From contig JAJRXE010000273.1 in the NCBI GenBank assembly GCA_024276455.1, forward strand, positions 1 through 7,790: a stretch of 7,790 nucleotides of DNA, written 5' to 3'. The DNA is from Calditrichota bacterium (lineage in GTDB: Bacteria > Calditrichota > Calditrichia > RBG-13-44-9). Under the pieces are notes generated by a model, which ran no database searches, was not told the DNA's origin, and worked only from the letters and a program-made list of their open reading frames with translations. Below, in pieces: positions 1-6,819 of the stretch (position 1 is the first letter of the stretch; every line of letters starts with the position of its first letter). A program made the translations under genes and the position numbers.

Positions 1-80
1 GAAAAACGGGCCAGCCGCTTGAGCAAAACGGGAATATTGAGCTCGGATATCCCGCCTTCCGGGAAAACAGTTGCCCCTAT
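1..80 (-). CDS. Possible 5' end of a divergent gene, partial, non-standard start
   Basis: Read on the minus strand, this stretch is open to the window edge and encodes about 26 residues (GATVFPEGGISELNIPVLLK, then RLARF) that look like real protein in composition. An in-frame TAG lies just upstream, so a gene would have to start here. A good AGGGAG ribosome binding site (complement of 89-94) sits 8 nt before an ATA codon (80-78), but there is no ATG or GTG in frame. The only standard alternative is a TTG at 26-24 without a clear binding site. I do not recognise the family. It could equally be a chance open frame, a gene with a rare start, or a gene whose start was lost to a sequence error. 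The competing plus-strand open frames, ending at 87 and 125, look less protein-like. Confidence 0.27.
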   Translation of the reverse strand, partial: MGATVFPEGGISELNIPVLLKRLARF

Positions 81-99
81 CCGTTGATCTCCCTATATT
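71..99 (+). promoter_or_regulatory. Candidate sigma-70-type promoter for upp
   Basis: TTGCCC (71-76) and TATATT (94-99) are separated by exactly 17 bp, matching the bacterial -35/-10 consensus at 4 and 5 of 6 positions. Transcription would start near 106, giving a leader of about 50 nt before the upp ATG at 156. A very similar element, with the same TATATT box and 17-bp spacing, precedes the diguanylate cyclase gene, which slightly raises confidence in both. No operator or riboswitch was recognised in the leader. Confidence 0.35.
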
Positions 100-155
100 T
101 AGTAAAAATTCGAAGCGGAATTTAATGGATTCATTTGCTTGGAAGGGAAGCGGGC

Positions 156-791
156 ATGAGCGGAAACTTTAAAAACCTAATTATTGTCGAACATCCCTTG
201 TTAGACGACAAATTGACCCGCTTGCGAGACGTTCACACGCCGCCGAGTGAGTTCCGTCGGTTGTTAAAAGAGATTGCGGCGTTGATGACCTATGAAATCT
301 GTCGGGATTTCTCCACCATGGAGAAGAAGGTACAAACCCCGTTGGAAAAGACTACCGGAAGAATATTGAAGCGGGAAATTACCGTCGTGCCGGTATTACG
401 GGCGGGTCTGGGAATGATCGACGGAGTACTGTCAATTATTCCGGAGGCCCGGGTTGGCATGCTGGGGCTGTACCGGGACGAAACCACCTTGCAACCGGTG
501 GATTATTACGTGAATTTACCGGCGGGGTTGGCGGAGATGGAAGTGGTGTTGGTCGATCCGATGCTGGCCACCGGAGGCAGTGCCAGTGCCGCTGCTACGA
601 CTCTGAAAAAATACGGAGCCCAAAAACTCACCATGATGGCTCTCATCGCCGCCCCGGAGGGGGTCCGGCTCATGGAAGAGAAGCACCCGGACGTGACCGT
701 GTACGTGGCCGGACTGGATCGCCAGTTGAACGAAAAGGGCTATATTCTGCCCGGCTTGGGGGATGCCGGCGATCGTTGTTTCGGTACCTGA
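156..791 (+). CDS. upp: Uracil phosphoribosyltransferase
   Basis: This cytoplasmic enzyme of pyrimidine salvage converts uracil and PRPP to UMP and pyrophosphate. The product is 211 residues, the usual length for the bacterial family. The PRPP-binding loop DPMLATGGS is at residues 134-142, and the uracil-binding C-terminus GDAGDRCFGT at 202-211 is close to the canonical GDAGDRxFGT ending. LRAGLGM at 81-87 and the N-terminal HPL and KLTRLRD motifs are also family-typical. I chose the ATG at 156 because GGAAGG (141-146) lies about 9 nt upstream and the family normally begins near this point; an upstream TTG at 135 would add seven residues and overlap the binding site. It is a single-gene unit, convergent with the membrane protein gene at 837-1691. 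Nothing is missing from the active site. Confidence 0.97.
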   Translation: MSGNFKNLIIVEHPLLDDKLTRLRDVHTPPSEFRRLLKEIAALMTYEICRDFSTMEKKVQTPLEKTTGRILKREITVVPVLRAGLGMIDGVLSIIPEARVGMLGLYRDETTLQPVDYYVNLPAGLAEMEVVLVDPMLATGGSASAAATTLKKYGAQKLTMMALIAAPEGVRLMEEKHPDVTVYVAGLDRQLNEKGYILPGLGDAGDRCFGT

Positions 792-828
792 CCCGGTCTT
801 TCCGATTACCGGGAGAAATTCGGTTTTT
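792..828 (+). terminator. Weak hairpin terminator between convergent genes
   Basis: Directly after the upp stop, CCCGGT (792-797) and ACCGGG (808-813) form a perfect 6-bp inverted repeat. An alternative fold pairs CCGATT (802-807) with AATTCGG (817-823), with one bulged base, and is followed immediately by TTTTT (824-828), which is the more terminator-like arrangement on the plus strand. The two folds are mutually exclusive. The minus-strand gene ends at 837, so the element lies in the 45-bp gap between convergent genes. Stems are short, so this is a modest call. Confidence 0.35.
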
Positions 829-836
829 CCCTCCCT

Positions 837-1691
837 TTATTCCGCATTCTGGGTGTACACAACCAGCGCGCCGATGCGGGCAAATTTAAACCAGAACTGC
901 AATACCAGGAAAATCTGGGTCAAAGCAAACCCCACGGCGATTTGCCAACCGGAATTTCCTGGCACCTGCGAGTGCAGCCAGAAGGAAAACCCAAACAGCG
1001 CTGCGCTTAACAGATAAAAGAGCGCATAGGTGACCAAAAGCTTCCCGAACTGCTTGCCGAACAGCCGAAGAGCGTGACGGAAAGCGGGCACAACCGGGGA
1101 ATCGTTCCGCACCAGGTAAACTTTGCTCAAATCCAGCACAATAAAGTAAAGAATCAAAAAAAACAGGGTAAACACGGCGCCGAGTACGGCTGCCCAGAAC
1201 ATCTGATTTTCAGGAGAATGCTCCGGTAAAATCCAGAAAATCAGGGCAAAGACGATTCCGCTGAGCAGTACAACGGTGAGAAATAACAGAACACTGAGGA
1301 GCACCAGGCGACTCATCCGCCCGAGGAAATAGCCGCATTGGCTCCAGAACGTGCGTAGCTGCACTTCCTCCCGGTTTAGCAGGTAGTACACCAGTCCGCC
1401 ACTCAAGAGAATGGTAAGGACAAAAAACAGAAGGCCTCCCAGATTGAGCGTTAAGCGGGCGGTTTCGACGGCCGGCTTCATATAGTGGTAAAATTCGGCA
1501 AAGTAGGTGTAGAGGTTTTGCCGGGCCAGTTGATCGGTAACCAGCCGGTATTTAAAGAATTGGTAGAAACTGCGGGTGTAAGGACGCAGAAACAGAGCCG
1601 CGATTAGCAGGTTACCCAGCCAAAAAATGGCCAGAATTCGCTTGAGTTGCCAACCGCGCTGCAAACCGCTTTTCATGGAAAATGCAATCAT
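837..1691 (-). CDS. Six-helix integral membrane protein of unknown function
   Basis: The 284-residue product is an inner-membrane protein with about six hydrophobic segments, near residues 18-37, 84-105, 127-155, 164-187, 217-239 and 249-276. A polar, aromatic-rich stretch (38-80) follows the first helix and may form an extracytoplasmic loop. A basic, amphipathic stretch near 203-216 (RHALRLFGKQFGK) precedes helix five, a layout shared by several uncharacterised bacterial membrane families; I cannot name the family and see no catalytic motif. The ATG at 1691 is chosen because GAGGA (complement of 1698-1702) lies 6 nt upstream; a second in-frame ATG at residue 6 lacks such support. It lies 31 bp downstream of the M1 peptidase gene on the same strand, so the two are probably co-transcribed and may act together at the cell envelope. 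That link is inference from position. Confidence 0.85.
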   Translation of the reverse strand: MIAFSMKSGLQRGWQLKRILAIFWLGNLLIAALFLRPYTRSFYQFFKYRLVTDQLARQNLYTYFAEFYHYMKPAVETARLTLNLGGLLFFVLTILLSGGLVYYLLNREEVQLRTFWSQCGYFLGRMSRLVLLSVLLFLTVVLLSGIVFALIFWILPEHSPENQMFWAAVLGAVFTLFFLILYFIVLDLSKVYLVRNDSPVVPAFRHALRLFGKQFGKLLVTYALFYLLSAALFGFSFWLHSQVPGNSGWQIAVGFALTQIFLVLQFWFKFARIGALVVYTQNAE

Positions 1692-1722
1692 TTTTATTCC
1701 TCATGGTGTTTTTTCGTGACGG

Positions 1723-3624
1723 TTAGAAAGTGAACAGCGAAAGGAGAAAATTCTGGAACAGGCTCAAAGACGCCAGCCAGTGTTTCTGAAAAGCCAGTTC
1801 GTTCTGCCGGAACGTTCTGGAGTTGTTAGTCCAGTTAATATCCAGGTAAATCTTGTTTTCCGGATCCACGCAAGCGGAGACCAGTTTTTCCGGCCGTTGG
1901 AAATGGAAAATTTTGTAACGTTCCTTTCCGTCCCAGTGGGTTGTCAGGGTGTCTCCGTTGTCGAAAACAACCCGTAGTTCAACGGGAAACACAAACTCCC
2001 CCCTTCGCAGTACGGTGACCGAATTATTGTACGGTTGTTCCAGCGAGTCTGCTTGCTCCTTAGTAAGCGATTTGGTTTTACGGTAGGCAATCTGGTAAAC
2101 CTCGTAGTCCAGGACTTCGGTGCCGTAAAGAGCGGGTTTGAGGAACCAGTCCATGTTTTCGGGAGCGATTTCGTTCACGATGTCGATGAAATCCTGCGTG
2201 TGGGGGTGTTTAAATTTCCAGCGCTGAAAGTAGGTTTTCATGATTTTGCCCATGGTGTCTTCACCCAGGTAATTCTCCAGGGTCATCAGGGTTAGCATGG
2301 CTTTCGAGTACACCATTCGGCCGTAGTCTCCTAATTCGAATTTCCAGCTCGGTTTGACGATGTAATCGCGTTTGGGATGTTCCATGTAAGTTTTCTTCTG
2401 ATGGTCGAAATCGCCCATCAAGATGCCCCCCAGGGTTAAAAACGAGGTGTGTTTGCCAAAATGTTTGTCCAGCACTTTGGTGGTGGCGTAACTGGTAAAC
2501 CCTTCGTCCAGCCAGGCCTCTTCGAATTCGTTGTTGGCGAGAATGCCGTAGAAATATTGGTGACCGAACTCGTGGACGGTCACCTCTTCCGGTAATAATT
2601 TGAATCCCTTCGGCATGCCCCACACGCTTCCCACTGTAATAAAGCAGGGGTACTCCATTCCTCCGGCATTCATGCCGTAAATAGGTGGATCGACCAGGGT
2701 GAGATTGGGGTAAGGATAGGGCAGGTACCAGGAGCCGAAGTCCTGCAAGGCGTAGGTAATGGCGATGAAGTAGCGTTCCACCATACCGGCGTGTTCCGGC
2801 GGGTACAGCAGGACGACCTGTACACCTTCGATTTCCCGGGTGGCTTTCTGGAAGCGCGGATAGGCGGTCAGAGCAAAATCGTGGACGTCCTCGGCATGGA
2901 AGAGCAGCGTTTGCAACGAATCGCCTCTTTCTTCCGAGACCAGGATTCCGGTAGCGCCCACCACATATTCTTTCGGCAGGGTGAAGGAAACATCGTACAC
3001 GCCGAAATCGGAAAAGAACTCCGAATTGGGATGGAATTGATGGCAGTTCCAGCCCTTGTCTTCCAGAACTCCTAATTTGGGAAACCATTGGGCGATTAGA
3101 AAGAAGTCGCCGCTGTAACCGGTGCGGGCAATAATCTCCGGCAAACGGGTTTCGAACTGAATCTGAATCTCCACACTTTCCCCCGGCTTCACTTCCCGGG
3201 GCAGAGGGACACGAATCACGGTGGAATCTTGCTCATTACCGTCGTCCGGATGGATGAATTCGATCTTTTTGGTGAGATCGTATTCAGAGTCAACAACAAG
3301 CTGTTTAATATCCACGCCGCCCAGTTGCCCGGTTTTGACATCAAAGCGCCGAATACGGAGATGGCGATTTTTCAGAAAACTGGACTCGCGATTGCGAAAG
3401 GCGTTCATGTAAAGATGAAATTGCAGTTCGCGAGTGGGATTGGCGGTGTGATTTCGCCACCGAATTGTTTCCTCTCCCTGAAGCAGTTTCTTTTCGGTAT
3501 CCAATCGGACGGTGATCTGGTAGTTGGCGATGCGGGGAGAGAGGGGCTGTTGGAAAATGGTTTGAGAAAAGAGCGAAAGCGGCAACAGCAACAGAGTAGC
3601 CAGAAAGGAAAGAAAAATTTTCAT
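1723..3624 (-). CDS. Secreted M1-family (gluzincin) metallopeptidase
   Basis: This 633-residue protein is a zinc peptidase of the M1 aminopeptidase family. Residues 1-20 form a signal peptide (MKIF, then a Leu-rich core, ending LFSQ), so it is exported. The zinc site HEFGH is at 351-355, with the third ligand Glu374 in EAWLDEGF, the standard HExxH-18-E spacing. GMNAGGMEYP (317-326) is the exopeptidase motif equivalent to GAMEN that binds the substrate N-terminus. Tyr439 in VYSKAM is the likely transition-state-stabilising tyrosine. Residues 22-250 form the N-terminal beta domain, and 505-600 look like a beta-rich domain after the catalytic helices; the large C-terminal helical domain of classical PepN is absent. 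The last 17 residues are hydrophobic. The start is supported by GGAGG (complement of 3633-3637) 8 nt before the ATG. The natural substrate is unknown; all catalytic residues are present. Confidence 0.95.
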   Translation of the reverse strand: MKIFLSFLATLLLLPLSLFSQTIFQQPLSPRIANYQITVRLDTEKKLLQGEETIRWRNHTANPTRELQFHLYMNAFRNRESSFLKNRHLRIRRFDVKTGQLGGVDIKQLVVDSEYDLTKKIEFIHPDDGNEQDSTVIRVPLPREVKPGESVEIQIQFETRLPEIIARTGYSGDFFLIAQWFPKLGVLEDKGWNCHQFHPNSEFFSDFGVYDVSFTLPKEYVVGATGILVSEERGDSLQTLLFHAEDVHDFALTAYPRFQKATREIEGVQVVLLYPPEHAGMVERYFIAITYALQDFGSWYLPYPYPNLTLVDPPIYGMNAGGMEYPCFITVGSVWGMPKGFKLLPEEVTVHEFGHQYFYGILANNEFEEAWLDEGFTSYATTKVLDKHFGKHTSFLTLGGILMGDFDHQKKTYMEHPKRDYIVKPSWKFELGDYGRMVYSKAMLTLMTLENYLGEDTMGKIMKTYFQRWKFKHPHTQDFIDIVNEIAPENMDWFLKPALYGTEVLDYEVYQIAYRKTKSLTKEQADSLEQPYNNSVTVLRRGEFVFPVELRVVFDNGDTLTTHWDGKERYKIFHFQRPEKLVSACVDPENKIYLDINWTNNSRTFRQNELAFQKHWLASLSLFQNFLLSLFTF

Positions 3625-3690
3625 GACAGAGGCCTCCGTTATATCAAAAAGAAAATACGAGGTTCATTGAAAATAGTTGTCTAAAAACGA

Positions 3691-3719
3691 ATTTAAGAAA
3701 AGAAACGCCCAATTGTCAG
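3691..3719 (-). promoter_or_regulatory. Candidate promoter for the peptidase / membrane protein operon
   Basis: On the minus strand, CTGACA (complement of 3714-3719) and TTAAAT (complement of 3691-3696) lie 17 bp apart, matching the -35 and -10 consensus at 5 and 4 of 6 positions. Initiation near 3684 would leave a leader of about 60 nt. It lies in the 134-bp gap after the diguanylate cyclase gene, where no convincing intrinsic terminator was seen, so read-through from the cyclase gene is also possible. Confidence 0.25.
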
Positions 3720-3758
3720 AAAAAATCGAAGAAAAGCGGATGGTGCGGTTAGGAAAAA

Positions 3759-5450
3759 TCAGGCGGAGAGGGTTCGAACACAATTTCGCCCGCTGGATTT
3801 AGCAAGGTAAAGGGCTTCGTCGGCTTTTTTAATCAAAGCGGCAGCCTCTTTTGCGTCGTCCGGAAAGGTGGCCACCCCCAGACTGATGGAGAGTTTTCCG
3901 CTGGGAAGCTTATTGACGTTCGGGAAAGGGGTGGTTTCGATGATGGCGCGGAGTTTTTCTGCCATTTTGATGGCCTCGGTTTTGTTCAATTCCGGGCAAA
4001 TAATCACAAATTCCTCTCCCCCATAGCGGGAAACAATGTCGCTGGAACGGGTGTTTTCCATCATTAAACGGGCAATCCGCTGGAGCACCAGGTCTCCTGC
4101 CTGGTGGCCGAACGTGTCGTTGTACTGCTTGAAGAAGTCAATGTCAATCATAATTAACGAAAATTTGGTGTGGTGGCGCCGGGCTCGACTGATTTCCCGA
4201 TTCAGTTGTTGAATAAAATAACGGTAATTGAACAGATTGGTGAGATGGTCGGTGATGGCTTCCTTCTCTGCCCGAATGAATAGATAACGTAGCTCTTCCA
4301 TCAAAAGCAGATTCTGGTAAATGTAACCGGTGGTGCGAAAGAAGGTCTCCAGCAATCGGATTTGTTCCGGAAAAATCTTCTTTTCCGACCGAAGGTTGTC
4401 CATAAAAACGAATCCTCCCCGGTAGAACGATTCGCTGGACATGTACTCCTGCAGGTGCTCGATGATGAGCTCGGCGTCTGCTTCGTCCTGATTGTAGAGG
4501 GTGGGAGTGGTGGTTTCCAGAAGCGGTTTGATTCGCTCTCGCAAGTCCGAAGGCTTCAACGGGCTCATTGGCGTGCCCAGGTAGGCAAACAGAAACTCCC
4601 GTACCCTTGATTTTTTTAGGATATCCCGCAAGTGAGGCTCTTGAATTTTTTCCGGTTCGACCACGTGAATGATCTGCTTTTCTTTAAATAAATTCTGCAA
4701 ATATTGGTTGTCGAACGGAATGTTCAATTTTTTGCGGATGTCGGAGGGGAATCCCCGCGCATAGTTCACCACCAGCTTCATTTTTTCCGCGTCCACATCG
4801 ATAAAAATGCAGCGGTCAAATTGGAAATTGTCGCATATTTCGTCAACCAGTTGTTTTTTGAGCTGATTGGGATTGCTGCACAGCTGCAACCGGGAGGAAA
4901 TTTCCAGAATCTTTTCCAGGTTCTCGCTGTAGAGTTGGAGCTTTTGCGAGGTTTGGGCCAGTTTCCGGTTCGATTCCTCTAATTCCAGAATTTTGGCGGT
5001 CAGGCGATCCACCAGCGATTTTTCGTATTTCCGACGGTAAAAGTCCTGCTTCTCCCCTTCCAATATCTCCCGCTTGCCTTTCAGGAAGGCAAACACCTGA
5101 TCGGGAAATTTTTCCAGGTCAATCGGTTTAGTTAAAAAACCGTCGCAGCCGGCGATCAGGGTAATTTCCCGGGCATCCGGCTCGTTAATGGCAGTGAGAG
5201 CCACCACAATAATATCCTGCAGTTCGGGAGTGCTTTTAATTTTAGTGGCTAACTCCGTCCCCGAAATGTCAGGCAGGTTGATGTCCATGAGGATCAGGTC
5301 AGGATGTTCCTGCTGGGCTTTCTGTAATCCCGCCAATCCGGTTTCCGCTTCCAGAAAAGTAATGGGAAAGCGACTGAGGATTTTCTTAATCAGCATGCGC
5401 GAACTGGCATCGTCTTCAATGTAGAGTATTTTTATTGGTCTTGAGGCCAT
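3759..5450 (-). CDS. Response regulator diguanylate cyclase (REC-GAF-GGDEF)
   Basis: The 563-residue soluble protein is predicted to make cyclic di-GMP from two GTP when its receiver domain is phosphorylated. The REC domain (residues 6-124) has the acidic pair Asp13/Asp14, the phospho-acceptor Asp56 (LILMDINLP), Thr86 and Lys108 (LTKP). A coiled coil (about 140-185) leads to a GAF-like sensor region (about 186-390) with an apparent insertion near 288-340. The GGDEF domain (about 395-560) carries DHLTNLFN, metal-binding DIDFFK, NDTFGHQAGD and the active signature RYGGEEF (475-481). RSSD at 468-471 is an intact RxxD inhibitory site, 5 residues before GGEEF, so product feedback inhibition is expected. 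All residues needed for activity are present. The start has only a close CAGGA, 2 nt before the ATG, but MASRPIKILYIEDD is a normal REC start and no better codon exists. No partner histidine kinase lies in the window. Confidence 0.95.
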   Translation of the reverse strand: MASRPIKILYIEDDASSRMLIKKILSRFPITFLEAETGLAGLQKAQQEHPDLILMDINLPDISGTELATKIKSTPELQDIIVVALTAINEPDAREITLIAGCDGFLTKPIDLEKFPDQVFAFLKGKREILEGEKQDFYRRKYEKSLVDRLTAKILELEESNRKLAQTSQKLQLYSENLEKILEISSRLQLCSNPNQLKKQLVDEICDNFQFDRCIFIDVDAEKMKLVVNYARGFPSDIRKKLNIPFDNQYLQNLFKEKQIIHVVEPEKIQEPHLRDILKKSRVREFLFAYLGTPMSPLKPSDLRERIKPLLETTTPTLYNQDEADAELIIEHLQEYMSSESFYRGGFVFMDNLRSEKKIFPEQIRLLETFFRTTGYIYQNLLLMEELRYLFIRAEKEAITDHLTNLFNYRYFIQQLNREISRARRHHTKFSLIMIDIDFFKQYNDTFGHQAGDLVLQRIARLMMENTRSSDIVSRYGGEEFVIICPELNKTEAIKMAEKLRAIIETTPFPNVNKLPSGKLSISLGVATFPDDAKEAAALIKKADEALYLAKSSGRNCVRTLSA

Positions 5451-5539
5451 TGTCCTGTCGAAAATTGGATTTTTGGATTGAATTCAGACAAAAATGGTGT
5501 TTTGCTTTGGCTACCCCCAAAAAGCTCACATTTGTTCGA

Positions 5540-5568
5540 AATATAGAATATGTCTTCCCCTCATGCAA
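5540..5568 (-). promoter_or_regulatory. Candidate sigma-70-type promoter for the diguanylate cyclase
   Basis: On the minus strand, TTGCAT (complement of 5563-5568) is followed after exactly 17 bp by TATATT (complement of 5540-5545). The -10 box matches consensus at 5 of 6 positions and the -35 at 3. Initiation near 5533 would give a leader of about 80 nt to the ATG at 5450. The spacing and the identical -10 box recall the candidate upp promoter at 71-99. Confidence 0.35.
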
Positions 5569-5676
5569 TATTGAAATGGGCTTCAATCTAAAAATCTTCA
5601 ATTTTCTTCCCCAAAGATGTGATTTAAATCGAAAAAAAGAAAAATTTTTGATTGACCGGGCATCGCAGGTTTTCCG

Positions 5677-5717
5677 CCGGAATTTTCGGATTCCCAAAAT
5701 TGAAAAAGAAATTCCGG
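5677..5717. repeat. 9-bp perfect inverted repeat, possible regulator site
   Basis: CCGGAATTT (5677-5685) and AAATTCCGG (5709-5717) are exact reverse complements separated by 23 bp. The centre lies about 165 bp upstream of the start point predicted for the sigma-54-like promoter, within range for an enhancer-type activator site, though the half-sites are farther apart than in most such dyads. As RNA it could form a hairpin with a 23-nt loop. There is no T-run after it, so a terminator is unlikely. Confidence 0.4.
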
Positions 5718-5836
5718 AGATTTTACCATTTCTTGAATTGTGTAACCTTTGGTCATGGCAATCATCTTAACACTTTTGCCGTGAAAAATCGGTAAGGGGT
5801 TGACAGAATTTTAGTTAAGAAAAAAGGTTGGTTCGC

Positions 5837-5852
5837 TGGTATGGAAATTGCA
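5837..5852 (+). promoter_or_regulatory. Candidate sigma-54 (-24/-12) promoter for the YitT-family gene
   Basis: The sequence TGGTATGGAAATTGCA fits the RpoN consensus TGGCACG-N4-TTGCA, with only two C-to-T changes. The invariant GG (5838-5839) and GC (5850-5851) are 12 bp apart, the spacing RpoN requires. Initiation is predicted near 5863, 24 nt before the ATG at 5887, leaving just enough leader for the GGAGAG ribosome binding site. Such a promoter would need a bacterial enhancer-binding protein, which is not encoded in the window. A TTGACA at 5800-5805 lies nearby but has no matching -10 box. Confidence 0.55.
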
Positions 5853-5886
5853 AAGTCAGAGCGGTTTTTGAAACTGGAGAGCACGA

Positions 5887-6819
5887 ATGGGACGCTTGTT
5901 TAAAAATTTACCTTTCTTCGATTATTTGTTCATTACCCTGGGAGCCGCCATTATGGCTCTGGGAATCGGAGTGTTCCTGGTGGACGCACGGGTGGTTCCC
6001 GGCGGGGTGAGCGGACTCTCGATGGCCTTGCATTACCTTTCCAACAACCGGTTGCCAGTAGGACTCATGATGTGGCTGTTTAACGTTCCGCTCTACCTCT
6101 GGGGGATTCGCGAACTGGGCAAACGATTTGGTGCCCGAACATTTTACGGATTCACAGTGAATTCCTTTTTCATCGATTTGTTTCGCGGCGATATTCCCGG
6201 ATTGGGATGGATCCAGTTGCAGAATACGGAAACAATCCGCTATTTGCGGCAGGACGATTTCCTTTTCCTGATTTTGATTGGAGCCGTCCTGTTGGGGGTG
6301 GGATTGGGAATTATTTTTAAATTCAAAGGGACCACGGCGGGCTCCGACATTGTAGCGGCCATCCTCCACAAAAGGTTGGGAGTGAAACCCGGACAAGCCA
6401 TCATGTTCACCGATTTTTTCGTGATTACCTTTGCCGGGCTGGTAATTCATTACAAAAATTTGACGGTGGATCGTCCGGCGATGTTACTGACCCTCTACGC
6501 CTTTTTCCTGCTTTTCGTCTCCAGCAAGTTAGTGGACGTTATTCTGGACGGCTTCGATTATGCCCGGTCGGCTTTTATTATTTCGGATAAGCACCAGGAA
6601 ATTTCGCGGGCCATTATGCACGAATTAAGCCGCGGTGCCACCGTTCTGCGAGGAAGGGGGCTCTACAAAAATGTTGAGCGGGACGTTATTTTAACGGTGG
6701 TAACGCGTAAAGAAATTGGGATTCTCACCGAAATTATTGAAGAAATAGACCCCGAGGCGTTTGTGATCATTTCCGATGTGCATGAGGTGTTGGGCAAAGG
6801 TTTCCGAAGGAGAATTTAA
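5887..6819 (+). CDS. YitT-family membrane protein with C-terminal DUF2179 domain
   Basis: The 310-residue product belongs to the YitT family: an N-terminal multi-helix membrane domain (about residues 10-220, five to six hydrophobic segments) followed by a cytoplasmic DUF2179 domain (about 222-306). Family signatures are PGGVSGLS (38-45), near the end of the first helix, and GTTAGSDIVAAIL (148-160). The C-terminal domain shows DGFDYARSAFIIS, RGATVLRGRGLY, RKEIGIL and IDPEAFVIISDVHEVLGKGF in the usual order. Family members are inner-membrane proteins of largely unsettled function, sometimes suggested to be transporters. Length is normal and nothing is truncated. GGAGAG (5876-5881) is correctly spaced before the ATG. 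The gene is divergent from the diguanylate cyclase, stands alone, and may be under sigma-54 control. The domain assignment is firm; the substrate is unknown. Confidence 0.93.
   Translation: MGRLFKNLPFFDYLFITLGAAIMALGIGVFLVDARVVPGGVSGLSMALHYLSNNRLPVGLMMWLFNVPLYLWGIRELGKRFGARTFYGFTVNSFFIDLFRGDIPGLGWIQLQNTETIRYLRQDDFLFLILIGAVLLGVGLGIIFKFKGTTAGSDIVAAILHKRLGVKPGQAIMFTDFFVITFAGLVIHYKNLTVDRPAMLLTLYAFFLLFVSSKLVDVILDGFDYARSAFIISDKHQEISRAIMHELSRGATVLRGRGLYKNVERDVILTVVTRKEIGILTEIIEEIDPEAFVIISDVHEVLGKGFRRRI

Larger units (their letters stand above)
5451..5886. other. AT-rich divergent intergenic region
   Basis: This 436-bp spacer separates two divergent genes and is visibly more AT-rich than either. It holds a sigma-70-like promoter toward the cyclase gene (5540-5568), a 9-bp inverted repeat (5677-5717), and a sigma-54-like promoter toward the YitT gene (5837-5852). 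Long open frames cross it on both strands, but they lack ribosome binding sites and have low-complexity Phe/Lys/Asn-rich translations, so I do not call a gene. Confidence 0.8.

Noticed and set aside
126..140. TGG...TTTGC resembling a sigma-54 promoter before upp
   Set aside because: The GG and GC are 10 bp apart instead of the required 12, and the element runs into the ribosome binding site.
2261..3088. Long 275-codon minus-strand open frame inside the peptidase gene
   Set aside because: It overlaps the M1 peptidase in another frame; its translation is Arg/Gly/Pro-rich with no family features, typical of a shadow frame.
5416..5770. Open frames on both strands across the AT-rich spacer (93 and 111 codons)
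   Set aside because: No ribosome binding sites, low-complexity Phe/Lys/Asn-rich translations, and overlap with each other and with promoter-like elements.
5800..5828. Perfect TTGACA (5800-5805) as a sigma-70 -35 box for the YitT gene
   Set aside because: The position 17 bp downstream reads AAAGGT, not a -10 box; the -24/-12 element just downstream fits better.
5908..6450. 180-codon minus-strand frame inside the YitT gene
   Set aside because: It is antisense to a clearly real gene, with a His/Gln/Asn-rich translation and no recognisable motif.
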